Source: Bacteroidetes bacterium OLB10 (lineage in GTDB: Bacteria > Bacteroidota > Bacteroidia > AKYH767-A > OLB10). Taken from it: a stretch of DNA of 64,000 bases. The notes under the pieces are model-generated. The model was not told the DNA's origin, searched no databases, and was given only the letters and a program-made list of their open reading frames with translations. How positions within the stretch are numbered: the first letter of the stretch is position 1; every line of letters starts with the position of its first letter. The stretch is taken from assembly GCA_001567275.1 (NCBI GenBank), contig LNBX01000013.1, forward strand, positions 62,001 to 126,000, in the 5' to 3' direction. A program made the position numbers and the translations under genes. Of this stretch, positions 35,999-44,933 are shown one piece after another.

Positions 35999-38737
35999 GT
36001 GGAAAAAAAGCGTACCTACCTTGGCAATGCCGACCCAACAGCAATAGAAGAACTTTACAACAAATACCTTCAGAATTCGCAATCGGTAGATGAAACCTGG
36101 CGCGATTTCTTTGATGGTTTTGATTTTGCACGTGTCAACACTGCAGGTGCTACTGACACTGTATCCAATGTTGCATCGGCACATCTCGAAAAAGAATTTA
36201 AAGTACTGAGGTTAATAAATGATTATCGTGACAGAGGTCATTTATTTACCGCTACCAATCCGGTTCGCGACCGCAGAAAATATTTTCCAACACTCGACAT
36301 TGAAAATTTCGGACTGACAAAAGAAGATATGTCAACCGTTTTTCAGGCAGGCAATGAAATTGGAATCGGACCGGCAACACTTGCTGCAATTATCTCTCAT
36401 CTGCACGACACTTACTGCGCTTCAATTGGTGTAGAGTATAAATACATCCGCCATCCTGAAGTGGTGAAATGGCTGGAGCAAAAAATGGAAAGCACGCGCA
36501 ACCGTATGGAGTTTTCTATTGCAGATAAAAAAAGAATTCTTCAGAAACTGAATGAAGCTGTAGTTTTTGAAAATTTTTTGCAATTAAAATTTACAGGGCA
36601 AAAACGTTTTTCTCTTGAAGGTGCTGAAACAACCATTCCTGCACTGGATGCAATTCTCGAATATGGAGCTGACATGGGCATTAAAGAATTTACCATTGGC
36701 ATGTCGCATCGCGGAAGGCTTAATGTGCTTGCAAATATTCTGAATAAAAGTTACGAAGATATTTTTACTGAATTTGAAGGAAAAGAATTTGATGACAATG
36801 CTTTTGATGGTGATGTAAAATATCACCTCGGATTCTCAAGTGACCTGACTACTGCCAACGGCAAAAAATTGCACGTAGCAGTTATTCCAAACCCGTCACA
36901 CCTCGAAGCTGTGGATGCAGTAGTGCAGGGAATCGTTCGTGCTAAAATTGATGCACAGGGCGGAACGGTAAACGACATTGCACCTATTCTTATTCATGGT
37001 GATGCAGCCATTGCAGGGCAGGGAATTGTTTACGAAGTCATTCAGATGTCGCTGCTCAAAGGATATTCAACAGGAGGCACCATACATCTCATCATCAACA
37101 ATCAGGTGGGCTTTACAACCAATTATATTGATGCACGTTCGAGTACTTACTGCACCGATGTTGCAAAAGTTACTTTGTCACCGGTGTTTCATGTAAATGG
37201 AGATAATGCAGAAGCGTTAATTTATACGATTAAACTTGCGCTTGAATACAGACAGAAATATCACCGCGATGTTTTTGTAGATATTTTATGTTACCGCAAA
37301 TATGGTCACAACGAAGGTGATGAACCACGTTTCACACAACCACTGTTGTACAAAGCCATAGCAACGCATCCCAATCCCCGTGAAATATATACACAGAAAC
37401 TTTTGTCACAGGGTGAAATTGAAGCAGGACTTGCCAAAGAGATGGAGAAAGAATTCAAAGCATTGCTGCAGTCAAAATTAGATGCCTCCACAAAAATTGA
37501 AAAAGCAAAAATTGACAGTTTCAAAGAAGGTGCATGGAACAAACTTCGTTTTTCACAACCCGAAGATTTCTTAAAACAACCGGCTACTTCTGTAGATAAA
37601 GACACATTGCTCAGCATTGCAGATAAAATGACCAATCTGCCTGCCGATAAAAAATTCTTTTCGAAGATTACACGTTTGTTCAATGAGCGAAAAGAAATGA
37701 TGAAAGGAGATGGCCGCCTCGACTGGGCAATGGGAGAGCTGCTTGCCTATGGTACCTTGCTGAATGAAGGAAATTCTGTGCGACTTAGCGGGCAGGATTG
37801 TGAGCGCGGAACTTTTTCACATCGTCATGCAGTAGTTCGTGTTGAAGATTCGGAAGAGCAATACACTCCACTGAATCATATCAGCGACAAGCAGGCCCCT
37901 TTTTATATTTTCAACTCACATCTTTCAGAGTATGGTGTTCTGGGATTTGATTACGGATATGGATTCGCTTCGCCAAACTCACTGGTGTTGTGGGAAGCAC
38001 AATTTGGTGATTTCAGCAATGGAGCACAGATTATCATTGATCAGTATTTAAGCAGTGCTGAAGATAAATGGAAACGAATGAATGGCATTGTGATGTTGTT
38101 GCCTCATGGCTATGAAGGACAGGGAGCTGAACACAGCAGCGCACGTATGGAACGTTATCTTACGTTATGCGCCAAACATAATATGGTGGTTGCAAACTGT
38201 ACCACACCTGCAAACTTCTTTCATATACTCAGAAGGCAACTTAAATGGCCATTCAGGAAACCATTGGTAGTGTTTACTCCAAAGAGTTTGTTGCGTCATC
38301 CTTTATGTGTTTCAACAATTAGTGATTTTACAGATAAGAATTTTACAGAAGTATATGATGATGTAAATGTAAAAGCTACTGATGTTAGCAGGGTAATTTT
38401 CTGTACAGGAAAAGTATATTACGATTTGATTCAGCATAGAACGGAAGAAAAAATAAATGATACAGCCATCATTCGAATTGAACAACTGTATCCATTCCCA
38501 CAAGAAACAGTTGAATCACTTATCAAAAAGTATAAGAATGCTGATGAACTGATATGGCTTCAGGAAGAGCCAGACAACATGGGTGCCTGGGCATTTATTC
38601 AGCGAATGATGCCTGATGCAGGCTTCAAACTTCTGTCGCGACCTGAAGGTGCAAGTCCTGCAACCGGCTCGCACGAAACACATAATAAAGAACAGAGTCA
38701 GTTAATCAAATCTGCCTTTGAAAGAGTTACTGCCTGA
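35999..38737 (+). CDS. sucA: 2-oxoglutarate dehydrogenase E1 component
   Basis: Thiamine diphosphate-dependent E1 of the TCA-cycle 2-oxoglutarate dehydrogenase complex. 912 residues with the full set of family blocks. The N-terminal SucA arm has YLQNSQSVDETWRDFF. GMSHRGRLNVLANILNKSYED, IHGDAAIAGQGIVYE, NNQVGFTTN and the GHNEGDEPRFTQP block (ThDP half) follow. LPHGYEGQGAEHSSARMERYL and the Y/P-rich ending mark the C-terminal transketolase-like half. The start is GTG (35999-36001). The E2 gene (sucB) is not next to it; a convergent outer-membrane gene follows instead. Confidence 0.96.
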   Translation: MEKKRTYLGNADPTAIEELYNKYLQNSQSVDETWRDFFDGFDFARVNTAGATDTVSNVASAHLEKEFKVLRLINDYRDRGHLFTATNPVRDRRKYFPTLDIENFGLTKEDMSTVFQAGNEIGIGPATLAAIISHLHDTYCASIGVEYKYIRHPEVVKWLEQKMESTRNRMEFSIADKKRILQKLNEAVVFENFLQLKFTGQKRFSLEGAETTIPALDAILEYGADMGIKEFTIGMSHRGRLNVLANILNKSYEDIFTEFEGKEFDDNAFDGDVKYHLGFSSDLTTANGKKLHVAVIPNPSHLEAVDAVVQGIVRAKIDAQGGTVNDIAPILIHGDAAIAGQGIVYEVIQMSLLKGYSTGGTIHLIINNQVGFTTNYIDARSSTYCTDVAKVTLSPVFHVNGDNAEALIYTIKLALEYRQKYHRDVFVDILCYRKYGHNEGDEPRFTQPLLYKAIATHPNPREIYTQKLLSQGEIEAGLAKEMEKEFKALLQSKLDASTKIEKAKIDSFKEGAWNKLRFSQPEDFLKQPATSVDKDTLLSIADKMTNLPADKKFFSKITRLFNERKEMMKGDGRLDWAMGELLAYGTLLNEGNSVRLSGQDCERGTFSHRHAVVRVEDSEEQYTPLNHISDKQAPFYIFNSHLSEYGVLGFDYGYGFASPNSLVLWEAQFGDFSNGAQIIIDQYLSSAEDKWKRMNGIVMLLPHGYEGQGAEHSSARMERYLTLCAKHNMVVANCTTPANFFHILRRQLKWPFRKPLVVFTPKSLLRHPLCVSTISDFTDKNFTEVYDDVNVKATDVSRVIFCTGKVYYDLIQHRTEEKINDTAIIRIEQLYPFPQETVESLIKKYKNADELIWLQEEPDNMGAWAFIQRMMPDAGFKLLSRPEGASPATGSHETHNKEQSQLIKSAFERVTA

Positions 38738-38778
38738 TGGTAGAATTTATTTTAGCAGCTATAGCTTAGTTGACTTCT

Positions 38779-39420
38779 CTATTCAGATTTTTTTGATCCG
38801 AAAGTGTATTGCAAAAAGAAAGCCAAGCCACTGTTGTATTGACCGCTTTCAAACAGTGGAGTGTTTGCACCGGTTTTGCGTATAGGTAATAATGAAGTGG
38901 AAAGTCGCATGGTGAGTGAAAGATGCTCTGAAAAATAAACGGACAATCCACCGTCAATACCTAATTCTGTTTTTTGAAAAGGTATCTGTCCGGTTAACTC
39001 ACCTGCATTATCTTCTTCTTTTGAACCTACTAATACTCCAAAAGTAGGCCCCGCATGCACAGACACATACTTCACAGGACGGAATGTGTAAATCAAAGGA
39101 ACTTCAAGATAATTAAGGCTCATTTTATAAAAATAATTTGCTGCTCCATTTTTAGGAGTGGGCGTTTTACTTCCTTTTTGTATAAACAACAATTCCATTT
39201 CTACCAACGACTTTTCGCTGACCGGCAGTATGGCACTTCCTCCTATAAACAATCCTACCTTATTAAATCCACTCAACTCATCTCCTGATACCTGACTGGA
39301 ATTAATTCCTGCCAAAACAGCTGCTTTGAAAGACTGACCCCTTGCAATATTGTTAGTCATCAGAAAGAGTACAATTAAACCAATAATGCTTCTTAATCGA
39401 ACAGGCTGAGTATTGAACAT
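38779..39420 (-). CDS. Outer-membrane beta-barrel protein (PorT-like family)
   Basis: About 213 residues from the ATG at 39418-39420 (an upstream ATG at 39462 would put 14 residues before the signal peptide). Signal peptide SIIGLIVLFLMTNNIARGQ, then alternating amphipathic strands such as FKAAVLAGINSSQVSGDEL, SLNYLEVPLIYTFRP, VSVHAGPTFGVLVGS. The C-terminal aromatic strand is SGLAFFLQYTFGS. This fits the outer membrane protein beta-barrel family that includes PorT. Whether it acts in T9SS is not shown. Convergent with sucA. Confidence 0.75.
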   Translation of the reverse strand: MFNTQPVRLRSIIGLIVLFLMTNNIARGQSFKAAVLAGINSSQVSGDELSGFNKVGLFIGGSAILPVSEKSLVEMELLFIQKGSKTPTPKNGAANYFYKMSLNYLEVPLIYTFRPVKYVSVHAGPTFGVLVGSKEEDNAGELTGQIPFQKTELGIDGGLSVYFSEHLSLTMRLSTSLLPIRKTGANTPLFESGQYNSGLAFFLQYTFGSKKSE

Positions 39421-39511
39421 TCCGTTGTTTCTAAAATTCTTTAATTCAACAAATGTAAGCATAATGCCGTTGACATTCTCCTAATTTTGCTATACTGTAA
39501 AAACTCTCATC

Positions 39512-40399
39512 ATGAAATATGTTCAGAAGTATTTCTTAATACAATTTTGCTCTGTTGCAATTTTCTTAACATTCATTCATTCGGTTAAAGTTTATGGCCA
39601 GAATTATTTGGATCTGGCAGGTGCAACCTATTGCTATCAACAACCATTTAATGATATTGACAAACCAAATTACAACACCATCAATCAGACAACTGCCTTT
39701 CTGAATGTTCCTCTTAAAATAAAAAAAGATTACCTGATGCTTTCGCCTTTCATGCAATTATATGATGTCAGGTTTGGAGATTATAAAACATCTTATCGCT
39801 CTGCCCAATTCTCAGTGAGCTGGCTGCATCAATGGAAAAATGAACGTTGGAATACGGCATTTGTTGCCATTGGCCAAAGTAATGCTCTTAAAACAAATTG
39901 GTTTGAGCAAAACACATTTCAGGCAGGAGGAGCCATTGTAAATACGTTTACAAAAAACGATGATTTTAAAATCAAATTCGGAGTTTATGGTAATGCTGAG
40001 TTTTTTGGTCCCTATTTTCTTCCATTGCTCGGTGTTGACTGGAACATCAGTGAGAGATTAGGATTATATGGTTTACTGCCCAGTTATCTTTTCTTAGAGT
40101 ATAAAATTGTACCTGATAAATTTCACGGGAAAATTTCTTTTGATACAGAATTATCAAGTTATCGCAATCAACCAATGAATTATTTCAGAGTAAATGACAA
40201 CCATGTTAAATTGGTCTTTGATTTATACCTCACGAAAAATGTAGTGTTTTCTGCAGAAGCAGGACATTCTGTTTTAAGAAAATTTGTATCAGGTGTGCGC
40301 AAAAACGGAAAAGCATCCGAAAGTGATTTAAACTACCGTGATGCTTTTTTAGTAAGAGCAGGTTTGTATTTCAGAGTTTCTACTGAGAGTAAAAACTAA
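39512..40399 (+). CDS. DUF6268-like outer-membrane beta-barrel protein
   Basis: 295 residues with a signal peptide (to about residue 29) and many alternating strands (FLNVPLKIKKDYLMLSPFMQL, SFDTELSSYRNQPM, VVFSAEAGHSVL), ending in AGLYFRVST. The overall look matches the DUF6268 group of Bacteroidota porin-like proteins, but I rely on pattern rather than a search. It is divergent from the PorT-like gene. A TAATTTTG box sits at 39482-39489, 22 bases before the start, without a clear -33 partner. Confidence 0.65.
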   Translation: MKYVQKYFLIQFCSVAIFLTFIHSVKVYGQNYLDLAGATYCYQQPFNDIDKPNYNTINQTTAFLNVPLKIKKDYLMLSPFMQLYDVRFGDYKTSYRSAQFSVSWLHQWKNERWNTAFVAIGQSNALKTNWFEQNTFQAGGAIVNTFTKNDDFKIKFGVYGNAEFFGPYFLPLLGVDWNISERLGLYGLLPSYLFLEYKIVPDKFHGKISFDTELSSYRNQPMNYFRVNDNHVKLVFDLYLTKNVVFSAEAGHSVLRKFVSGVRKNGKASESDLNYRDAFLVRAGLYFRVSTESKN

Positions 40400-40439
40400 A
40401 ATAAACTACTGAAGACTATAAACAGAGATGCACTTCGTT

Positions 40440-41768
40440 TTAATCTATCAATAATTTTTGTGCAAAGTTCTTCACCCCGTCAGTAACATTTACAAAATAC
40501 ATTCCTTTAGGAAAATCATTTACTGCAAAACGATAACTTCCCGATTGTATATTTTTTCTGTCGCTGTAAACTACTTTTCCCACCATATCAGTAACTTCAA
40601 TCCGGAAATCACCGGTGTGGCTGAGCGAAACAACCACTTCATCGTGAGCTGGATTTGGCGAAACAGACATAACATTTTCATTCGTATTAATCTGATTGAT
40701 TCCTGTGCTGCTTACAGTATAAATCTCTGCAGTGTTTGTTGGGAACAATGTAACCTCCAAACCTCCGGCAATGATGAATTTATTACCTAATGCTGTAGCC
40801 GCACCCATACAACGAGCTATTGCTAATGTATCAGTATTCCAGGTTGCAGTGGTTGTATCCAGAATGTCAACCGTACTAAAAACACTTGCTAAAGCATTAT
40901 CGGAACCTCCTGCAAAAATCACCAGTCCACTCATGGATGCTGCAGATAAATAACCTCTCGCCTGAGACAGTGAATCCACTGACCATGTATTTGCAGCCGC
41001 ATCATAAATATCAATCACCTTACTTACCTGATTAGCCATATCAAACCCACCGGCAAAATAAATTTTATTACCACAGGCTGTTGCAGCAAGTCCATAACGT
41101 GCCTGCGAAAGTGTATCTGTTGACCATGTTCCTGTTGCAACATCATAAATATCTACCGTGTTAAACACAACTCCATTTAAATTTTGTCCTCCTGCAAACA
41201 CAACTTTTCCTGCTGCAGCCGCACCTGCCAGTTCATAACGTGCCTGCGACAAATTAGCCGTTGTCCAGGCCATCGTTAATGTATCATAAATATCAACCTT
41301 ACTATAACTTACACCCATGTTGGCATCCATACCTCCAGCAAACAAAATCTTTGATCCGTAGGCCGCACCGGCTAATCTCGTTCTTGCATCAGAAAGCTGA
41401 TTGGTTGTCCATACATTCGAAGTTGCATTATATTGATCAACGATGTTAAACACCGACAAAATCCAGTCATCAGCTCCACCTGCAAACATGGCTACATTGC
41501 CTGTTGCTGCAGCAGCAAGCCACGTCCTACCCTGTGAAATAGAGCCTGAAGTCCATGTTCCTGTTCCATAATTATACATATCCAGTGCAGGTGGCGGTAT
41601 TGATATCATGCCTATACCTCCGCCAAAGATGGCTGAATTACCGGCACTGGTTGCTGCCAGTGTTGAACGAGCGCTGCTGATTGTGGCTGTGCTCCATTGT
41701 GCCTGGGCTGTTGCAGCCACCAAAGCCACAAATAATATGAGTAAAGTGATTGATTTTTGACCTTTCAT
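40440..41768 (-). CDS. Kelch-repeat exported protein with T9SS sorting tail
   Basis: 442 residues. A signal peptide (MKGQKSITLLILFVALVAATAQA) is followed by about six Kelch-like blades of nearly 50 residues. Each has FAGG or similar, a DIY/Q step and a W pair, such as VDIYDVATGTWSTDTLSQARYGLAA. The tail (about 365-442) is a type A T9SS domain opening MSVSPNPAHDEVV and closing GMYFVNVTDG. A beta propeller displayed at the surface probably binds a partner or sugar. The near-identical blades also make a tandem repeat at DNA level. Confidence 0.88.
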   Translation of the reverse strand: MKGQKSITLLILFVALVAATAQAQWSTATISSARSTLAATSAGNSAIFGGGIGMISIPPPALDMYNYGTGTWTSGSISQGRTWLAAAATGNVAMFAGGADDWILSVFNIVDQYNATSNVWTTNQLSDARTRLAGAAYGSKILFAGGMDANMGVSYSKVDIYDTLTMAWTTANLSQARYELAGAAAAGKVVFAGGQNLNGVVFNTVDIYDVATGTWSTDTLSQARYGLAATACGNKIYFAGGFDMANQVSKVIDIYDAAANTWSVDSLSQARGYLSAASMSGLVIFAGGSDNALASVFSTVDILDTTTATWNTDTLAIARCMGAATALGNKFIIAGGLEVTLFPTNTAEIYTVSSTGINQINTNENVMSVSPNPAHDEVVVSLSHTGDFRIEVTDMVGKVVYSDRKNIQSGSYRFAVNDFPKGMYFVNVTDGVKNFAQKLLID

Positions 41769-41893
41769 TTTAATTTGATTTTATGAGTACAATGTTAAGC
41801 AGAATCTGTAAGTCATTAACAGGTCGTCCCAAAAAAACAATTGGTCGTCCTAACCTTAAATTCAGAAAAGAGAAACATAACCATTGCTTTAAA

Positions 41894-42322
41894 TCAGTCG
41901 AACAATAAATTATCTGAAGACTTCAATTCAAGAGGGTCCAATTCAGCAATGGCAGTCACCATCTGAATATCCTTAATTTTCTTTATCACTAATGGGAAGT
42001 CAAAACGAGCTCCATAATTTTTGACAATGAAAAAATAATCGAATGCAGGTTTTTCGGGAATCAGTGTTGCATGAACACTTTTATTGGAAAGTACATAATA
42101 TTTAATCCCATACCTGTCTTCTGCCACGTAAAATGAAAACAAAGCTGTTGCTCCGGGTTTGCCGAGATATAATTTATAATCTTCCTGACGTTTGAATGCA
42201 AGGTCAAAAGCTTCATTCAGCTCATAACAAAAGCGATAATCTTTATACGAACAAATAACTCCTGCCATCAGGAAATCATATTCATAATCTGCTTCGAGCT
42301 TTAATACTTTTTTTGCTGCCAC
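41894..42322 (-). CDS. IPExxxVDY-family protein
   Basis: 142 residues with a cytosolic alpha/beta look. The family motif appears as LIPEKPAFDYFFIVKNYG near residues 87-104 (IPE followed six residues later by DY; here Phe replaces the Val). The function of the family is unknown and it is limited to Bacteroidota. The start is GTG (42320-42322), before AAKKVLKLEADYEYDF. It is divergent from tadA with 63 bases between. Confidence 0.8.
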   Translation of the reverse strand: MAAKKVLKLEADYEYDFLMAGVICSYKDYRFCYELNEAFDLAFKRQEDYKLYLGKPGATALFSFYVAEDRYGIKYYVLSNKSVHATLIPEKPAFDYFFIVKNYGARFDFPLVIKKIKDIQMVTAIAELDPLELKSSDNLLFD

Positions 42323-42385
42323 AACAGGTGAAATTGAAAACGATATTAAAAAAACAAATTTAATTTAGCGCAAAAATAAGGTAAG

Positions 42386-42835
42386 ATGGAATTGAATTAC
42401 GGCAGCGATGAACATTTTATGCGTGAAGCTTTGAAAGAAGCCAAAGAAGCCCTGGCTGCTGACGAAATTCCAGTAGGTGCAGTGATAGTTCATTCAGGAA
42501 AAATAATTGCCCGTGGCCGCAATATGACTGAAAAACTGAATGATGTAACCGCACATGCAGAGATGATTTGTTTTACTTCGGCAGCCAATTACATGAATTC
42601 TAAATATCTCAAAGACTGCACGCTGTATGTAACACTGGAGCCCTGTGTGATGTGTGCAGGAGCCTCTTTCTGGACACAAATACCTCGCATAGTATATGGA
42701 GCTTCAGATGAAAAACGCGGCTACACGACAATAGCCCAGGGTGTGATTCACAAAAAAACACAGATTAAAAAAGGCGTACTTGAAGAAGAATGCAGCACAT
42801 TGCTAAAAGATTTTTTCAAAAAGAAAAGAAAGTAA
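42386..42835 (+). CDS. tadA: tRNA-specific adenosine deaminase
   Basis: 149 residues. Zinc-dependent deaminase that makes inosine at position 34 of tRNA-Arg(ACG). The HAE motif is His57-Ala-Glu59 (TAHAEMI), and the zinc cysteines are 87 and 90 in LEPCVMCAGA. IPVGAVIVHSGKIIARGRN is the usual N-terminal strand. The neighbouring IPExxxVDY gene is divergent. Confidence 0.95.
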   Translation: MELNYGSDEHFMREALKEAKEALAADEIPVGAVIVHSGKIIARGRNMTEKLNDVTAHAEMICFTSAANYMNSKYLKDCTLYVTLEPCVMCAGASFWTQIPRIVYGASDEKRGYTTIAQGVIHKKTQIKKGVLEEECSTLLKDFFKKKRK

Positions 42836-42862
42836 CAGCACTAACAATGTGCCGGCTGAAAT

Positions 42863-43252
42863 TTAAAAATTTATAGCCTGCAACATAGAATCAGTCAAAG
42901 GTTTGTTCAGAAACCTTTTTACAAAACGGTTTTTATTAGCACGGTTGAGGTCTTTAAAACTGTCGGAACTTGACAGCAATATGATTTTACATTTCTTATG
43001 TATTGCTTCAGGTAGCTTCTCAAATTCATCCAAAAAAGCAAAGCCATCCATTTCGGGCATTACAATATCGAGAAAAATAATTTCGGGAAGCTGTTCTGCA
43101 GGTGTAGTGGTGAGAAAATCGAGTGTTTGTTTGGCACTGGTGTAGGTGCTTGTTTTATCACAAAAATCAGAATTGCTGATTACCTGTTTTATCATGAGTT
43201 GTTCAGCCTCACTGTCGTCAACCACTAAAACGTTATTGTATTTCTTACTCAT
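42863..43252 (-). CDS. Single-domain response regulator (CheY-like)
   Basis: 129 residues: receiver domain only. Acidic pair DD (12-13), phosphoacceptor Asp62 in FLDIVMPEMDG, Ser/Thr in LLSSSDS and Lys in FLNKPL. There is no output domain, so it signals through protein contacts. It is 6 bases after the HATPase gene and is probably its partner, although the kinase pair lacks the histidine domain. Confidence 0.9.
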   Translation of the reverse strand: MSKKYNNVLVVDDSEAEQLMIKQVISNSDFCDKTSTYTSAKQTLDFLTTTPAEQLPEIIFLDIVMPEMDGFAFLDEFEKLPEAIHKKCKIILLSSSDSFKDLNRANKNRFVKRFLNKPLTDSMLQAINF

Positions 43253-43258
43253 AAGTTA

Positions 43259-43771
43259 TTATTCAAAAAATGTTGTGCTGCTTTGCGAATAATTATTTGG
43301 AATTTCAATGGTGAAAGTTGTTCCTACATTCAGTACAGACTCCACAAAAATTTTTCCTCCTAACTTTTCAATTATTTCTTTAGTCATAAACAAACCCATC
43401 CCTCTTCCCAGTTCGCGCTTGCTGTCCTTGTCAAACAGATTAAATATTTTGTCCGTTTCTTCGGGAGCTATTCCTATTCCGTTGTCCTGAATATGAATAA
43501 TGGCTTTGTCTTTATCATTAAAAACATTCAGTCTTAATTTCGATTTATCTCCTGTTATATTTCTGTATTTAATTCCGTTGGATATAAGATTATTAAACAC
43601 CAGTGAGAGAAGTTTTTGATTGCCGGCAAATGGTGCTGTAGTTTCTTCATGAAATTCAATCTGAATCTGATCAATTCCTTCAGTATATCGAAGGTTGTCC
43701 ACAGAGTGCCTGTATATTTCATTGAAATTAACCGGCACTGCAGACGTATTTACCATCTGCACCTGTCGCAT
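43259..43771 (-). CDS. Histidine-kinase ATPase domain protein (fragment)
   Basis: 170 residues. An HATPase_c domain is intact: N-box LVFNNLISNGIKYR, DNGIGIAPEETDKIF (G1), and GRGMGLFMTKEIIEKLGG (G2). The N-terminus (MRQVQMVNTSAVPVNFNEIY) looks like the end of a dimerisation helix; the phosphoacceptor helix is missing. Its ATG lies in TAATG, overlapping the stop of the PAS gene by one base. The tight overlap permits coupled translation, yet domain order suggests that the two ORFs were once one kinase that lost the DHp segment. Confidence 0.75.
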   Translation of the reverse strand: MRQVQMVNTSAVPVNFNEIYRHSVDNLRYTEGIDQIQIEFHEETTAPFAGNQKLLSLVFNNLISNGIKYRNITGDKSKLRLNVFNDKDKAIIHIQDNGIGIAPEETDKIFNLFDKDSKRELGRGMGLFMTKEIIEKLGGKIFVESVLNVGTTFTIEIPNNYSQSSTTFFE

Positions 43772-44175
43772 TACTTCTCGTGTTTAATTGCCGGCTTTTC
43801 AGTACTTACAAAAGAACCAGCCTGCTCAATGCTATGACCATAAATGCCAATGTAGCCTGCCTCAGGAAAAGGTATTACCGAAAAATGAAACAAATATTCA
43901 TGATATCTGATAGTTGCATCGTGCTCCTTGGGTGCCTTCGTATTGAATATTTCAGGATAAATCATTTTTGCCTGATTATTTACCGGCTCATTCAGTTTGC
44001 ACTGCCAGTAACTGAGAATGGGCATTGCTGCTACATTGTGATAAACCACCTTACCGGAATAATCAATTTTTATCACCGGAAACATATTGTTTTCATGAGG
44101 TGAAACGAAGTTTGAATTTTTCTCTGCCATGAATATTTTGTTTAATTGAACAATAGTTGAACGAAACTTTTCCAT
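43771..44175 (-). CDS. PAS-like sensor protein (probable N-terminal half of a split kinase)
   Basis: 134 residues: a PAS-like domain (about 25-118) with FPVIKIDYSGKVVYHNVAAM at its start and YHEYLFHFSVIPFPEAGYIG further on. It ends in KPAIKHEK. No membrane helix or H-box is present. An internal ATG at 44130 (MAEKNSNF) may be the real start. Its stop overlaps the start of the HATPase gene. See the finding on the missing DHp domain. Confidence 0.7.
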   Translation of the reverse strand: MEKFRSTIVQLNKIFMAEKNSNFVSPHENNMFPVIKIDYSGKVVYHNVAAMPILSYWQCKLNEPVNNQAKMIYPEIFNTKAPKEHDATIRYHEYLFHFSVIPFPEAGYIGIYGHSIEQAGSFVSTEKPAIKHEK

Positions 44176-44416
44176 AAAGGCTTATGATCCATACTGACTG
44201 TGCTTACATCTGTAAGGTTTTGCCGAAAATAATTTCTTAAAAACCGATTATACAGAATGAAAACCCCGGAATCAATTCTTAAAAACACCTCCTTTTCAGG
44301 TGTAAGAAAAGCAAACTTTCAGTCAAAATCTTTGTTAGGATGACATGGTTTCAGATTCAAATCATTTTTCACGGGAAAATTTACTTTTGCAAAAATTTTA
44401 ATTATCAAATAATATC

Positions 44417-44833
44417 ATGCCATATCCAGAACAATTTTGCGCACCTATGCGCCAGGATTTAACCTCTGCAGGATTCGAAGAACTAAAAACTCCGGTAGAT
44501 GTAGATGTAGCCATTCCTAACAGTAAGGGAACCCTTCTGCTGATGATAAACTCTGTTTGCGGTTGTGCTGCCGGAACAGCACGCCCGGGGGCGAAACTTT
44601 CGTTGAGAAACGAAAAGAAACCGGACAGACTGGTTACCGTTTTTGCAGGACAAGACCTTGAAGCTACTGCACAGGCACGCAAATACACAGCTCCATATCC
44701 TCCATCATCACCAAGTATTGCACTCTTCAAAGACGGACAACTTGTTCACTTTGTAGAACGTCATAACATTGAAGGATATTCAGCTGAACAAATTGCCGAA
44801 GGGTTGCAGGCAGCATACAATAAATTCTGCTGA
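44417..44833 (+). CDS. Bacilliredoxin (BrxA/BrxB family, YphP/YqiW)
   Basis: 138 residues. A thioredoxin-like protein that removes bacillithiol from proteins in Firmicutes, and that also occurs in Bacteroidota. The active site CGC is Cys48-Gly-Cys50 in NSVCGCAAGTARP. The family start MPYPEQFCAPMRQDL is exact in style. Whether this organism makes bacillithiol is not visible here. A TACTTTTG box (44382-44389) is 27 bases before the start, without a good -33 partner. Confidence 0.92.
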   Translation: MPYPEQFCAPMRQDLTSAGFEELKTPVDVDVAIPNSKGTLLLMINSVCGCAAGTARPGAKLSLRNEKKPDRLVTVFAGQDLEATAQARKYTAPYPPSSPSIALFKDGQLVHFVERHNIEGYSAEQIAEGLQAAYNKFC

Positions 44834-44868
44834 GAAAAATTTCGGGTAAAGAGTTTCTTGAATCACTC

Positions 44869-44897
44869 TTTGCAATAAGTTTTAATGGTTACTTTTG
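44869..44897 (+). promoter_or_regulatory. Promoter of yifB
   Basis: TTTG at 44869-44872, a 17-base spacer, TACTTTTG at 44890-44897: a good Bacteroidota promoter. The -7 box lies in the left arm of an 11-bp inverted repeat that ends just before the start codon. Confidence 0.65.
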
Positions 44898-44929
44898 TTT
44901 GACATATAAGTTAAACCGAAGTAACCATT
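44884..44929 (+). repeat. Inverted repeat in the yifB leader
   Basis: AATGGTTACTT (44884-44894) pairs exactly with AAGTAACCATT (44919-44929), loop 24 bases, five bases before ATG 44934. It overlaps the -7 element and the transcript start, so it is more likely an operator than an RNA hairpin, but T residues after it (TTTT) could also end transcripts read from upstream. Confidence 0.5.
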
Positions 44930-44933
44930 TTTT

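Noticed and set aside
40440..41768. Repeated DNA units as CRISPR or mobile repeats
   Set aside because: The periodicity is about 150 bases in frame and encodes Kelch blades; no spacers or uniform direct repeats are present.
44281..44303. ACACCT/AGGTGT hairpin as a terminator
   Set aside because: The stem is 6 bp, and no gene that would need it is read leftward from the right side; left as an unassigned repeat.
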